Assembly: GCF_030580995.1 (NCBI RefSeq)
Contig: NZ_JAUQSZ010000010.1
Span: 62,001 to 126,000 of the forward strand
DNA length: 64,000 bases
DNA from: Sphingomonas immobilis
GTDB lineage: Bacteria > Pseudomonadota > Alphaproteobacteria > Sphingomonadales > Sphingomonadaceae
Reading direction: 5' to 3'
Each line of letters begins with the position of its first letter. Position 1 is the first letter of the stretch. Of this stretch, positions 50,906 to 59,958 are shown piece by piece. The translations under genes and the position numbers were made by a program. The notes under the pieces were generated by a model. That model had not been told where the DNA came from. It did not search any database and worked only from the letters and a program-made list of their open reading frames with translations.

Positions 50906-50987
50906 GCCGGGAGTTGAGACCATGCCTGAGGGCATGCGCCCGCGCTTTTAGCCGCATGCGGCCTGGACATAGCGCGGGCCACCCGGC
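50906..50987. ncRNA. Structured RNA-like element, copy 2
   Basis: A second 82-base copy with the same layout: GCCGGG (50906) and CCCGGC (50982-50987), CATGCC-TGAG-GGCATG (50921-50936), and GCCCGCGC/GCGCGGGC (50938-50945 with 50972-50979). The stem differs from copy 1 by two compensated changes (TA to CG in the left arm, matched on the right). GGGAGTTGAGACCATG and CTTTTAGCCGC are constant. By position it recalls the radC RNA motif, but this is not certain. Confidence 0.6.
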
Positions 50988-51015
50988 CGTATACCTGTGC
51001 GCTTGCGCGACCACT

Positions 51016-51549
51016 TCAAAGAAAACCGAGCGCCCGAAAGCTTCGGTGTTCGCCGAAACCGATGACGATGTGCTCCAGCACGGAGACGCCGAGCGGTTGG
51101 CCTGCCGCGGCTACGTGGCGGGTGAGCTCGATGTCGGCTTGGCTCGGCGTCGGGTCGCCGCTGGGGTGATTGTGGGCCAGGACAACGCCGGCCGCCGCGA
51201 GTTCGAGCGCCCTGCCCACGACCTGCCGCGGTGCGATGTCCGCGCTGCCAAGGCCCCCATCACAAACGATCTCGTCACTGATCAGGTGATGCCGGGCGCT
51301 CAGATAAAGGACACGAACGCGTTCGAATGGCAGGTGCTCGAGGTCGATCCGCAGATAATCCACGACGGTGCGGAGGTCGGGCAACAAGGGGCCGACAAGA
51401 ATTTGCTCGGCCAAGCCATGCCGCATCGCCGTCGCGGCGCTGACCAGCAGCGCTACGATCGCGGGATGCGACGGTAGGCACGCGGCAAGCCGCGATCGCC
51501 GAGCGCCCAACACAGCCGACACCGACCCGAATTCGGCGAGCAGTAGCAT
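51016..51549 (-). CDS. radC: RadC-like JAB/MPN domain protein
   Basis: The JAB metalloprotease-like domain is clear: LEHLPFERVRVLYLSARHHL, GVVLAHNHPSGDPTPSQADI (HxHPSGxxxPSxxD) and EHIVIGFGEHRSF. Homology extends a little upstream of ATG 51549, into a helix-hairpin-helix-like part (VLADLIAKVTPCESEALAML), and the frame is open to 51789 but overlaps the membrane gene. So the true start is unresolved. The role of RadC-like proteins on mobile elements is not known; they are common beside restriction and ICE genes. Confidence 0.75.
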   Translation of the reverse strand: MLLLAEFGSVSAVLGARRSRLAACLPSHPAIVALLVSAATAMRHGLAEQILVGPLLPDLRTVVDYLRIDLEHLPFERVRVLYLSARHHLISDEIVCDGGLGSADIAPRQVVGRALELAAAGVVLAHNHPSGDPTPSQADIELTRHVAAAGQPLGVSVLEHIVIGFGEHRSFRALGFL

Positions 51550-51575
51550 CGCCAGCGCTTCACTCTCGCACGGCG

Positions 51576-52031
51576 TTACCTTGGCGATGAGGTCCGCCAG
51601 GACGGATCGTGTCCAGAACGCCTGACCCGCACCATATGCCGTGAGGTGCCGGCCAGCAGGATCAGCAGCCCGAGATAGGCCGGCGCGATCTCCAGCACCG
51701 CATAGGCCAGCGGCTGGGAGCGCCGCAGGCTCACGCCAAGATGGCTCATCACGGCGACGATCTGCAATACGGACAGGGCTATCGGCCAATGACGATCTGC
51801 CTTGATCGAGAGAAGAACGAAAAGCGCCGCCATCGATACGTCGATCACCATCAATGCGGGATCGATCGCCCCGAACCGGATATTGACGTCTCGATGTTCG
51901 AGCAGTGCCGAAGCGGCTTCGCCGCTAAGCATCAGCAGTGCGGCCATCCGTTCGGGTTTCCCACCCTTCCAAATCGCAAATGCCGCGACGAGAAGGAGCG
52001 GGAGAACGTATCTGAAGAATGGCGAAGGCAT
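51576..52031 (-). CDS. Hypothetical four-helix membrane protein
   Basis: From ATG 52031 the 151-residue protein has about four membrane segments: FFRYVLPLLLVAAFAIW, RMAALLMLSGEAASALL, LMVIDVSMAALFVLLSI and AYAVLEIAPAYLGLLILLA. No family is recognised. The stop lies within the open frame of radC on the same strand. It is 32 bases downstream of the 52063 gene's stop and may be in the same transcript. Confidence 0.6.
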   Translation of the reverse strand: MPSPFFRYVLPLLLVAAFAIWKGGKPERMAALLMLSGEAASALLEHRDVNIRFGAIDPALMVIDVSMAALFVLLSIKADRHWPIALSVLQIVAVMSHLGVSLRRSQPLAYAVLEIAPAYLGLLILLAGTSRHMVRVRRSGHDPSWRTSSPR

Positions 52032-52062
52032 CCTGGAAAGGATGCCTCTCCACCTCGACAGG

Positions 52063-52410
52063 TCAAGCCGCAGCGCGGTCCACCACCACAACGAGCTGGC
52101 CGGTCGGCTTGGCGGCTTTGTCGGGACAGCCGTTGTCGCCGTAGCCGACTTCGCGTGCGACCTGCGCCATCAGCGGATGCACGTCCGCGATTTGCGCTTG
52201 TGCGATCACCGACTGGTGAACGGCGCCAGACAGCGCGACCAGCGCCTCGTTGCCGACGGTCGCGACGAGACCGGTTCTCGCACGCGCCTCGAACGCGTCG
52301 ACGATGAGCTGTGCGCCGCGACGGGCGAGTTCGGTGGCACGTGCCTCGAGCTCCAAAAACTGCGTCTCGATCAGGTCGCCTGCCTGCTTGATGCGGTATT
52401 CCTGTGACAT
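52063..52410 (-). CDS. Hypothetical 115-residue helical protein
   Basis: The product MSQEYRIKQAGDLIETQFLE is soluble and helical with an A/E/R-rich body and a C-terminal stretch (CPDKAAKPTGQLVVVVDRAA). I do not recognise a family. It is downstream of the HTH-membrane gene (40-base gap) on the same strand, which suggests a small operon of unknown role. Confidence 0.55.
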   Translation of the reverse strand: MSQEYRIKQAGDLIETQFLELEARATELARRGAQLIVDAFEARARTGLVATVGNEALVALSGAVHQSVIAQAQIADVHPLMAQVAREVGYGDNGCPDKAAKPTGQLVVVVDRAAA

Positions 52411-52449
52411 TCCTTAGCCCCGGCTGTTCGGGGAAGCCGTCAGACATCG

Positions 52450-52956
52450 CTAACGAAGCAGATCTTCGACCGATTTGAGCATCGCCGGAGCTGCGATGAT
52501 CGCAAAAACGACCAGCACGGCGAGCAAGATTGTCCAGAAGACCAGTCCTTTCGTCGAAAATCCTGCTAGACGACTCCCGGTTTCGGTTCGATCGGAACCC
52601 GCGGCCGAAGCGATATCCAGACCGAAGGGTGGATATTCCTCCCTCAGGCTCGGAGCCGTCGTTCCTGCTGCGCGTCCGGGCTCCGATCTTGCAAGGTCGA
52701 TGGCAATCGTCGTCCCCTCCTGAAGCATACCCTCCTTCGCGCCGGGGGTACGATCAAAGCGGGCGAAAGCTCGCGCTGCCTCGGCACTGGTCGCGCAGCC
52801 CAGCCGATTTCGCGCCTCGCCCAAATGCTCCTTGACGGTGTACTCGCTCAAACCCAGCCGCTTGGCCGTTTCCTTCGCGCTTTCGAGCGCGAGCACACCG
52901 CGCAGGCACTCCCTCTGGCGTTCAGTCAGCGAATCGATCTGCGGCGCGGTCGTCAC
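52450..52956 (-). CDS. Membrane-tethered LuxR-type HTH protein
   Basis: The 168-residue protein has an N-terminal GerE/LuxR HTH (LTERQRECLRGVLALESAKE, LGLSEYTVKEHLGEARNRLG) and a C-terminal membrane helix (VFWTILLAVLVVFAIIAAPA). The middle part is a flexible linker. No autoinducer domain is present. HTH proteins with a terminal membrane anchor are often signal-responsive or anchor DNA at the membrane; the signal is unknown. Confidence 0.8.
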   Translation of the reverse strand: MTTAPQIDSLTERQRECLRGVLALESAKETAKRLGLSEYTVKEHLGEARNRLGCATSAEAARAFARFDRTPGAKEGMLQEGTTIAIDLARSEPGRAAGTTAPSLREEYPPFGLDIASAAGSDRTETGSRLAGFSTKGLVFWTILLAVLVVFAIIAAPAMLKSVEDLLR

Positions 52957-53174
52957 GCCGTCATCCTATGCCGCGCTTCGCGAGCCTGTCATCGATTTCG
53001 CAAGCCGAACAAGACCGACGGAGAGGCATTCGGGGCAACAATCGCAGGTCGCCGCCGGAGACGTCGTGCGCGAACGCGGATACAATGGAAATCCGTGGCA
53101 AGATCGCGACCTCGATGCTGGCCGCTCACCCGCAGACACGGGTCACGCGGCCTAAGGATCTGGCATAAATTAAA

Positions 53175-53216
53175 CCTATTGGTCTAGTAGGATTTGCTTT
53201 ATTGAATTTCCTACTA
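53175..53216 (+). promoter_or_regulatory. Operator-like half-sites upstream of the TonB receptor
   Basis: Three related half-sites lie in an AT-rich stretch: CCTATT (53175), AGTAGG (53186) and CCTACT (53210). TAGTAGGA and TCCTACTA (53185-53192, 53209-53216) form a perfect 8-base inverted repeat, 43 bases before the chosen GTG. The rest of the gap (52957-53174) shows no gene. Confidence 0.5.
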
Positions 53217-53258
53217 AGTCACTGGGATAAGCCCCGGAACGGCTCAGGGGGAAATTCA

Positions 53259-55616
53259 GTGGCTAAGCGACATCTCGGTTCAGCAGTCTACATCGCTGGT
53301 TTGGGCATCGCTTTGGCCTGCTCTGGGGCGCTTACGCCATCCGCGCATGCACAGACGCCGAGGCCTATCAGCGGCCAGCCCGAGGCAGGTACGCCAGAAA
53401 TCCTCGTCACCGCCCGCCGGCGCGCGGAAGATCCGCAGAACGTGCCGATCGCACTGACCGTCTTCGGCGGCGCGGAACTCGACAAGCAGAATGTCTTCAC
53501 CATCGATCAACTCCAGCGCCAGGCGCCCAGCCTTCAGATAATCGGCAACAACCCGCGCAACACGAACATCAACATTCGCGGTTTGGGCGCCAACATCGGG
53601 CTGCAGAACGACGGACTAGAAAACGGCGTCGGAGTTTACGTCGACGATGTCTATTACGCGCGAACCGGCCAGGCCACGTTCGACCTGATCGATATCGACC
53701 ATATCGAACTGCTGCGCGGGCCGCAGGGCACGTTGTTTGGCAAGAACACCACGGCCGGCGCGCTCAGCATCTACACGCGCGAACCCAGTTTCGAACCCGA
53801 CGTCCGCGCGGACGCAACTGTCGGATCGCGCGGGAGCTATCAGGTGCGCGGCTCGGCGAGCGCGCCGCTCAGCGATAGTGTCGCCATTCGCTTGTCGGCC
53901 GCGCAAACGTCGCACGAGGGCTACGTGTTCAATACGGCATCCGGGCGACGCATCAACGATTACAACAACTTTTCCGTGAGGGGGCAGGTTCTCGCCGAGT
54001 TGGGCAACGTCAAAATACGTTTGATCGGCGATTATGGCCGTCAGCATGAAGACGGCTATGCGCCCGTCAACACCGGCATCGCCGCCGAGCGCGCCACACC
54101 GGCTGGTGTCACGAGCGTTATTCCCAACGGTATTACGCTGCGCGCGTCGCGCGCCGGGTATGTTTTGCCTGCCATCGACCCGTTCTCACGCAAGGTCGAT
54201 CTCGATGTAACCCCGCAGGCGAGAATGGAGCAAGGCGGCGGTTCGGCGAAGGTCGACTGGACCCTTCCCAACCACATCCTGACATCGATCACCGCGTACC
54301 GGTTCTGGAACTGGTCACCCCGCAATGACGCCGACGGCACGTCGCTACCGATCCTGACGGCCGCCTATAACGAGAGCAAGCAGACCCAGTTCACGCAGGA
54401 GTTTCGGTTTGCTTCCGCCGGGAAACACACGATCGACTATGTCATCGGCGCCTTCTACTTCCACCAGAGTCTCGACAGCCATAATCTGACGTCCTACGGC
54501 TCGGCCGCACCGATCTGGCTTCTCGGCGCGGACAATCCCCGGAACCAGGCGGCGCTGAACGGTTTCGCGGTAACGGGTGATTCCACGCTGCGGACGAACA
54601 GCTACGCTGCCTTCGGACAGGCGACCTGGAATATCAGCGCACGCCTCGCGCTCACGGTCGGCGCCAGATACACCAACGAAACCAAGGACGGCACCTTTGT
54701 GCAGACCGTGGCGGGCGCGAGCCTTGCCACCCTGTCCCCCGCGGACCAGGCGATCGCGGTCGCCACGCGAGCCGCGTTCGGCGCACCGAATGCCTATGAT
54801 ATCCATACCAACGAAAGCAATCTATCCGGGCAGGCGAACCTCTCATACCGGTTCAGCGACACCGTTCTGGGCTATGCGACGTTCGCCCGCGGCTACAAGT
54901 CGGGCGGTCTGACGCTCACAAATGTGGCAGCGAACGTGCCGAAAACAATCGCGCCGGAATCGATCGACCATTACGAGATAGGGCTGAAAACACGCACCGC
55001 CGACCATGTCGCCACGCTGAATCTGGCGGCGTTCTGGACGATCGACCGGAACTATCAGGCGACGATCTCGGACCCATTCCGCACAACGACCTATGTGTCG
55101 AATGTGGGGGCCGTGCGATCCCGTGGCGTCGAGATCGAAGGAACGGTCGCCCCGGTGACAGGGCTCACCGCCTATGGCTCCCTCACCTATCTCGACGCGA
55201 GCTACCGCTCGTTCAAGGACTCGCCATGCCCGATCGAGAATGTCGCGACGACATGCGATCTCAGCGGACGCGTATTGCCGGGCGCGCCAAAATGGTCGGC
55301 AGCGCTGGGCGGTGAATATAGCCGGCCGGTGAGTGGCAAGGTCAGCGCCTATATCGGCGGCGACTACAGTTATCGATCCGGAATCTTCTTCGCCGCGAAC
55401 TTATCGAAATACTCGTACATTCCGGGATACTCGCTGGTGAATGCGCGGGTCGGGGCCCGGATCGGCGAGAAGCTCGATCTGTCGCTCTGGGCGCGCAACC
55501 TGTTCGACCAGCACTATTACACCGTTCTCCAGCCTGGTGCCTTCAACACAGGTTTGATCACGGGATATCTCGGCGACCCGCGCGTCGTCGGCGTCACGGG
55601 TCGCGTGCACTTCTGA
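53259..55616 (+). CDS. TonB-dependent receptor (catabolic cluster)
   Basis: The 785-residue receptor has a signal peptide (about 1-32, ending PSAHAQ), a TonB box (EILVTARRRAEDPQNVPIAL), a plug (about 60-170; NINIRGLGANIGLQNDGLEN) and a barrel ending in GRVHF. It has no STN domain, so no FecR signalling. GTG 53259 with an upstream AGGGGG is chosen over the TTG at 53202. It heads a cluster of oxidation and hydrolysis genes, so it should import their substrate. Confidence 0.92.
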   Translation: MAKRHLGSAVYIAGLGIALACSGALTPSAHAQTPRPISGQPEAGTPEILVTARRRAEDPQNVPIALTVFGGAELDKQNVFTIDQLQRQAPSLQIIGNNPRNTNINIRGLGANIGLQNDGLENGVGVYVDDVYYARTGQATFDLIDIDHIELLRGPQGTLFGKNTTAGALSIYTREPSFEPDVRADATVGSRGSYQVRGSASAPLSDSVAIRLSAAQTSHEGYVFNTASGRRINDYNNFSVRGQVLAELGNVKIRLIGDYGRQHEDGYAPVNTGIAAERATPAGVTSVIPNGITLRASRAGYVLPAIDPFSRKVDLDVTPQARMEQGGGSAKVDWTLPNHILTSITAYRFWNWSPRNDADGTSLPILTAAYNESKQTQFTQEFRFASAGKHTIDYVIGAFYFHQSLDSHNLTSYGSAAPIWLLGADNPRNQAALNGFAVTGDSTLRTNSYAAFGQATWNISARLALTVGARYTNETKDGTFVQTVAGASLATLSPADQAIAVATRAAFGAPNAYDIHTNESNLSGQANLSYRFSDTVLGYATFARGYKSGGLTLTNVAANVPKTIAPESIDHYEIGLKTRTADHVATLNLAAFWTIDRNYQATISDPFRTTTYVSNVGAVRSRGVEIEGTVAPVTGLTAYGSLTYLDASYRSFKDSPCPIENVATTCDLSGRVLPGAPKWSAALGGEYSRPVSGKVSAYIGGDYSYRSGIFFAANLSKYSYIPGYSLVNARVGARIGEKLDLSLWARNLFDQHYYTVLQPGAFNTGLITGYLGDPRVVGVTGRVHF

Positions 55617-55654
55617 CGGTCTTCCATACCAAAATAGCTTTTAGGAGAGCTGCA

Positions 55655-57013
55655 ATGAACAAGCCGGTTCTAATGAACAGCGTCATGGGTATTCTTGCCG
55701 CGGTGATCGCCACACACGGAGTGTCTGCCGAGGCACCTGTCGCCGCCACGCCAGTCCTTGCGACACCCGAACAGCTCGCGGCGGAGAAGACGCTGCTCAA
55801 GCTGCTCGTCGACCCCGATGTACGAGCGGCGGAGGCCGGGATCGTGAAGGAGTTCCGTACCACCGCCGCGGCGCAGACGCCGGAAGGCAGCGCACGACTG
55901 GCTAGCGCTGTCGAACAATGGACGACCTCGCTGATCCTGCGCGAGATCGCCGCCGACCCGGTACACCCGGCGATCCTGTGGACGACGGACGATACGCCGC
56001 ACCGGTGGTTCGGCTATTCGGTGCCCGGTATTGGCATTGCCGGCGACAATCCCGACCACATCTATCGCAGCTCCTTCGTCGACGGTGGCGGGCAATATGA
56101 AATCCGTGGCCAGATCGATCCTGCGCACCGTCCTGCGCAATTCAGTGTCGAGGTGACGCGCGGCCAACCCGGCAAATTGACGCTCGCCCGCCAGACCCGC
56201 GACCATCCCGACATGGGCAATCAGATTGCCATGCTCACCGACCAGAACATCAAGGTTGACGCCGATGGCACCTTCACCATCGCGGTGGGCGGCGCACCGA
56301 AGAACGCCAATTATGTGCCGCTTGCGGAAGGAAGTATCGCGCTCAACTTCCGGGACGTGCTGTCAGACTGGCGGCAGAAGCCCATCGCCCTCACCCTTCG
56401 CCGCCTCGACCCCGCCACCCCGGCGCCGCGCCCGGACTCCGAATTGCGCCAGAAAGTGATCGAGGATTTGCCCGGATATGTCCGCTTCTGGGCTGGATTC
56501 AAGGATACATGGCTCGGCGGTATCCAGCCCAACAAGCTCGTAGGCCCGGTACCGCGCGACGGCAATTGGGGGTTTCTGGCAGGCGGCCGTTACGATCTCG
56601 GGCCCGACGAGGTGATTGTTCTTACGACGACACATGGTGTTGCACGGTACACCGGCGTGCAGGTGACGGACCCGTGGATGATCGCCGCCGACGCGACCAA
56701 GTATCAGACCAGTATCAACACGTCGCAGGCGACGCCCAATGCCAACGGCAGCTTCACCTATGTCATAGGCCCGAAGGACCCTGGCGTGGCGAACTGGATC
56801 GACACGGCAGGGTTTCATCACGGCTACCTGCTCGCGCGCTGGCAAGGGTTCCCAGCCGGCGCATCGGGCGACGGCTTGCTCAAGGAGTATCGTGTGGCCA
56901 AGTTTGCCGACGTCGCGAACGGCCGGCTAGCAGGTGTCGCGAAAGCCGCCGCGAGCGAGCGGAGAAAACAGCTTTCGTTGCGCGCATCAGGCTATGCCAA
57001 CCGAACCAGGTGA
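55655..57013 (+). CDS. DUF1214 domain protein, secreted
   Basis: The 452-residue protein has a signal peptide (about 1-24; MGILAAVIATHGVSA), then two beta-rich halves, with GYSVPGIGIAGDNPDHIYRS and, near the C-terminus, LTTTHGVARYTGVQVTDPWM and GFPAGASGDGLLKEYRVAKF. This matches the DUF1214 type found in TonB-receptor clusters of sphingomonads. No enzyme activity is assigned. An AGGAGAG precedes the ATG. It is 38 bases after the receptor gene. Confidence 0.75.
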   Translation: MNKPVLMNSVMGILAAVIATHGVSAEAPVAATPVLATPEQLAAEKTLLKLLVDPDVRAAEAGIVKEFRTTAAAQTPEGSARLASAVEQWTTSLILREIAADPVHPAILWTTDDTPHRWFGYSVPGIGIAGDNPDHIYRSSFVDGGGQYEIRGQIDPAHRPAQFSVEVTRGQPGKLTLARQTRDHPDMGNQIAMLTDQNIKVDADGTFTIAVGGAPKNANYVPLAEGSIALNFRDVLSDWRQKPIALTLRRLDPATPAPRPDSELRQKVIEDLPGYVRFWAGFKDTWLGGIQPNKLVGPVPRDGNWGFLAGGRYDLGPDEVIVLTTTHGVARYTGVQVTDPWMIAADATKYQTSINTSQATPNANGSFTYVIGPKDPGVANWIDTAGFHHGYLLARWQGFPAGASGDGLLKEYRVAKFADVANGRLAGVAKAAASERRKQLSLRASGYANRTR

Positions 57014-57180
57014 CGAACCCTTTGGCGCGCGATTGCCTGGGCTGGCATGACTCGCGCGCCATCAGGTTTCAGGGCACCCATTTCAAACTCCGGGCTAGCC
57101 TTGCCCGTTCCGAGGAGATAGAGCGTATTTGACCAAACCGTCAAATTTGGCGCGGCTACTTTCGTGAAGGGAGAGATCTC

Positions 57181-58524
57181 ATGGACGTCGAAAATCTTAT
57201 CATCGTTAGCGTTGATGACCACGTCGTCGAGCCGCCGACCATGTTCGACCAGCATCTCTCCATTCAGCACAACGCGATCAAGCCGAGCGTCCAGAAGGAT
57301 GCGAACGGAGCCGACTTCTGGCTGTTCGAGGGGCGCCGCGCTGGGAATATCGGACTCAACGCCGTCGTGGGCCGGATGCGTGAGGAATATGGGTGCGAGC
57401 CGGTTTCCTTTGAGCAGATGCGAAAAGGGTCGTGGGATCTCGACGCACGCATTGAGGATATGAACGCCAACGGGATATTGTCGTCGGTGAATTTTCCGAG
57501 CGTCGTCCGGTTCGATGGCGAGCTCTTCCACCATTTTACGGACAAGGCGGCGGCGCTGACGCTCTTGCGGGCGTACAACGACTGGCACATCGACGAATGG
57601 TGCGGACGGTATCCCGGTCGCAACATTCCGAACGCGATCGTGCCCTATTGGGATATCGACGAAACGGTCAAAGAGATCGCGCGCGTGGCCAAGAAAGGAT
57701 GCCACGCGATATCGTTCAGCGACAACCCCGCACTGCGCGGCCAACCCTCGATCCATGATGATTATTGGGAGCCGCTCTGGAAGGCGTGTGCCGATCACCA
57801 GATCGTGATCAACCTGCACATCGGATCGGGCGCTGCGGCACCGCATGCCTCGATGGCCTCGCCGATCGATGCCTGGATCGTCACCATGCCGATCTCGATC
57901 GTCAACTCGGCCGCAGATTGGCTCTGGTTGAAGGCAATCCAGAAATACCCGCTGAAGATCGCCCTTTCCGAAGGCGGGATTGGCTGGATTCCCTATTTTC
58001 TGGAACGCTCCGACTTCACCTACGCACATCATCGCGCATGGACGCATTCGGATTTCGGCAAGAAGAAGCCGAGCGAGGTTTTCCGCGAGCATTTCATGAC
58101 ATGCTTTATCGACGACGCGTTCGGGCTGAAGAATCTCGACGCGATCGGCGAGGACAATGTCGCCTATGAATGCGATTATCCGCATTCGGATAGCGTCTGG
58201 CCGGAGTCGGCCGACCTACTGATGAAGACGCTCGGCGAGTTGCCTGATGCGCAGGTCGACAAGATCACGCATCTCAATGCGCTCAAGCTCTATCAGTTCG
58301 ATGCCCTCGGGATGATGGGCGGTCGCGAGAACTGCACCACGGGCGCGCTGCGCAAGCTGGCGAGCCATATCAATACCGATCCGGTTTCGTTCGGCGGCCC
58401 TGCCCCGCTCGCCCCCGGCGAGACTGCGCGTGTCGTGACCTCCGGCGACATCACGAAGATGTTCGCTCAGGTTCGCGCCTATGACGATCAGTTGGGAGCC
58501 GAGGAGCTAGCTGCGGCGCAATAG
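57181..58524 (+). CDS. Amidohydrolase-family decarboxylase/hydrolase
   Basis: The 447-residue enzyme is of the amidohydrolase 2 (ACMSD-like) family: IIVSVDDHVVEPPTMFDQHL (D-x-H-x-x-E-P), a later NLHIGSGAAAPHASM (His), SEGGIGWIPYFLERSDF and the end metal ligand ECDYPHSDSVWP. Such proteins decarboxylate or hydrolyse aromatic acids. A GGGAGAG ribosome site precedes the ATG. It is likely a catabolic enzyme of the cluster; the substrate is unknown. Confidence 0.82.
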   Translation: MDVENLIIVSVDDHVVEPPTMFDQHLSIQHNAIKPSVQKDANGADFWLFEGRRAGNIGLNAVVGRMREEYGCEPVSFEQMRKGSWDLDARIEDMNANGILSSVNFPSVVRFDGELFHHFTDKAAALTLLRAYNDWHIDEWCGRYPGRNIPNAIVPYWDIDETVKEIARVAKKGCHAISFSDNPALRGQPSIHDDYWEPLWKACADHQIVINLHIGSGAAAPHASMASPIDAWIVTMPISIVNSAADWLWLKAIQKYPLKIALSEGGIGWIPYFLERSDFTYAHHRAWTHSDFGKKKPSEVFREHFMTCFIDDAFGLKNLDAIGEDNVAYECDYPHSDSVWPESADLLMKTLGELPDAQVDKITHLNALKLYQFDALGMMGGRENCTTGALRKLASHINTDPVSFGGPAPLAPGETARVVTSGDITKMFAQVRAYDDQLGAEELAAAQ

Positions 58525-58641
58525 GCCGCATGGTCCGGCTTCGGTTGCGGAAAGGCGGCTCGCACCGCTTTTCGGCAGCCCCTTGATGCCGTCGCCTTTG
58601 AGAGGCAGTGCGTAGGGACTTTCGAGGGTTTTCAAGGCGGC

Positions 58642-59937
58642 ATGAGTATCGACGAGCCGGATCGGCACGAAGAAACCGACATCGTCCCACGGTGGGGGGC
58701 GCTGATTCTGCTGATGCTCGTCTATTGCGTGCATTCGATCGATCGCAACGCCTTCAATGTGCTGCTCCAGCCGATCAGTCGCGAATTCAAGCTGAGCGAC
58801 GGTCAGACCGGTCTGCTGGCCGGCTTCGTATACACGATACCGTTTGCGCTTGCTGCGATCCCGCTTGCGACGCTCGCGGATCGGGTCAACCGCAAACACC
58901 TGTTGGCGATCCTCCTGACGACATGGAGCGTTGCCACCCTTCTAGCGCGTTGGGCCGGGAGCTTCGGTTCGTTGGCGGGTCTTCGCGCGTTGGTCGGCGC
59001 GGCGGAAGCAGGGTCGCCACCCACCTGCCTCTCGATGATATCCGATCATTTCCCACCCCGGCTCCGCCCGACCGCCGTATCTGTCTTCTACATCGGCGCG
59101 CCGATCGGCGTCCTGGTCGGCTCGGTGGTGGCGGGCAAGGTCAGCGGCGTGTGGGGTTGGCGCTGGGCGATGATGGCGATCGGTCTGCCGGGGATCCTGC
59201 TAGCCGTCATATTAATGCTGGCGCTTCGGAATCCGCCGCGCCGGACGGCACAAACGGACGTTCTGACCACCTCAGCCCCGGCTCGGCAGATTGTGGCCTG
59301 GTTTATGATCCCGGGAATCGCGTTGACTGTCCTCGCCATGGTCATCGCCAGTATGGTCGTGCTGGGTGTCGGATCATGGGCATCAGTGCTGCTCATTCGC
59401 GAGAGGAACGTGCCGATCGCCGCAGCCGGAGCAGCATTGGGATTGGTCTTGGGGGCAGGCGGCATCGCCGGGACGCTCCTGGGAGGCGTCGCGGCACGTT
59501 TCCGCGCCGACCGGGGCAATAGCGGGCTCCCGGTGATCGCCGGACTGGCCGCGCTGATCGGCGCGCCGTGTCTGGCAGTCGCGCTAGCGAGCCGTTCGGA
59601 AATCCTCACGCTTGTCGCGCTCGCACCCTATTCGGTTTTGCTTTCAGCATATTATGGACCGGCCTTCGGCTTCTGCCTCAATCTCGCGCCTTCCCCGGTT
59701 CGTGCCCGTGCGCTGTCCGTGGTTTTCATCCTCTGCAATGTCGTCGGGGGAGGCTTGGGGCCGTTAGCGATCGGATTGCTGAGCGACTGGCGACGGCTTT
59801 CGGGTGATCGATACCCGGTGTCTCATGCGCTAGGCCTGATGGTCGCACTGGCGATGCTGGCCGGCCTCCTGTTTCTTGGCGCCGGTTACAGCATGCGCCG
59901 GGCGGGCGAAGGCGCCAATGACGTTGGAGACGAATGA
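58642..59937 (+). CDS. MFS transporter
   Basis: The 431-residue protein has twelve predicted membrane helices and the MFS loop motif between helices 2 and 3 (PLATLADRVNRKHLLAILLT). The N-terminus LILLMLVYCVHSIDRNAFNV resembles spinster/hexuronate-like MFS families. It probably moves the cluster's substrate or product across the inner membrane. It is 117 bases after the amidohydrolase and convergent with tetR. Confidence 0.88.
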   Translation: MSIDEPDRHEETDIVPRWGALILLMLVYCVHSIDRNAFNVLLQPISREFKLSDGQTGLLAGFVYTIPFALAAIPLATLADRVNRKHLLAILLTTWSVATLLARWAGSFGSLAGLRALVGAAEAGSPPTCLSMISDHFPPRLRPTAVSVFYIGAPIGVLVGSVVAGKVSGVWGWRWAMMAIGLPGILLAVILMLALRNPPRRTAQTDVLTTSAPARQIVAWFMIPGIALTVLAMVIASMVVLGVGSWASVLLIRERNVPIAAAGAALGLVLGAGGIAGTLLGGVAARFRADRGNSGLPVIAGLAALIGAPCLAVALASRSEILTLVALAPYSVLLSAYYGPAFGFCLNLAPSPVRARALSVVFILCNVVGGGLGPLAIGLLSDWRRLSGDRYPVSHALGLMVALAMLAGLLFLGAGYSMRRAGEGANDVGDE

Positions 59938-59958
59938 CGCCAGATCGTTTTCGCTCGT

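Noticed and set aside
50667..50987. Insertion-sequence ends or a MITE pair
   Set aside because: No terminal target duplication or transposase, and base changes keep stems paired, which fits RNA structure better.
53202..53258. TTG 53202 as start of the TonB receptor
   Set aside because: The GTG at 53259 has an AGGGGG site and gives a normal signal peptide; the TTG version adds polar residues before it and overlaps the palindrome.
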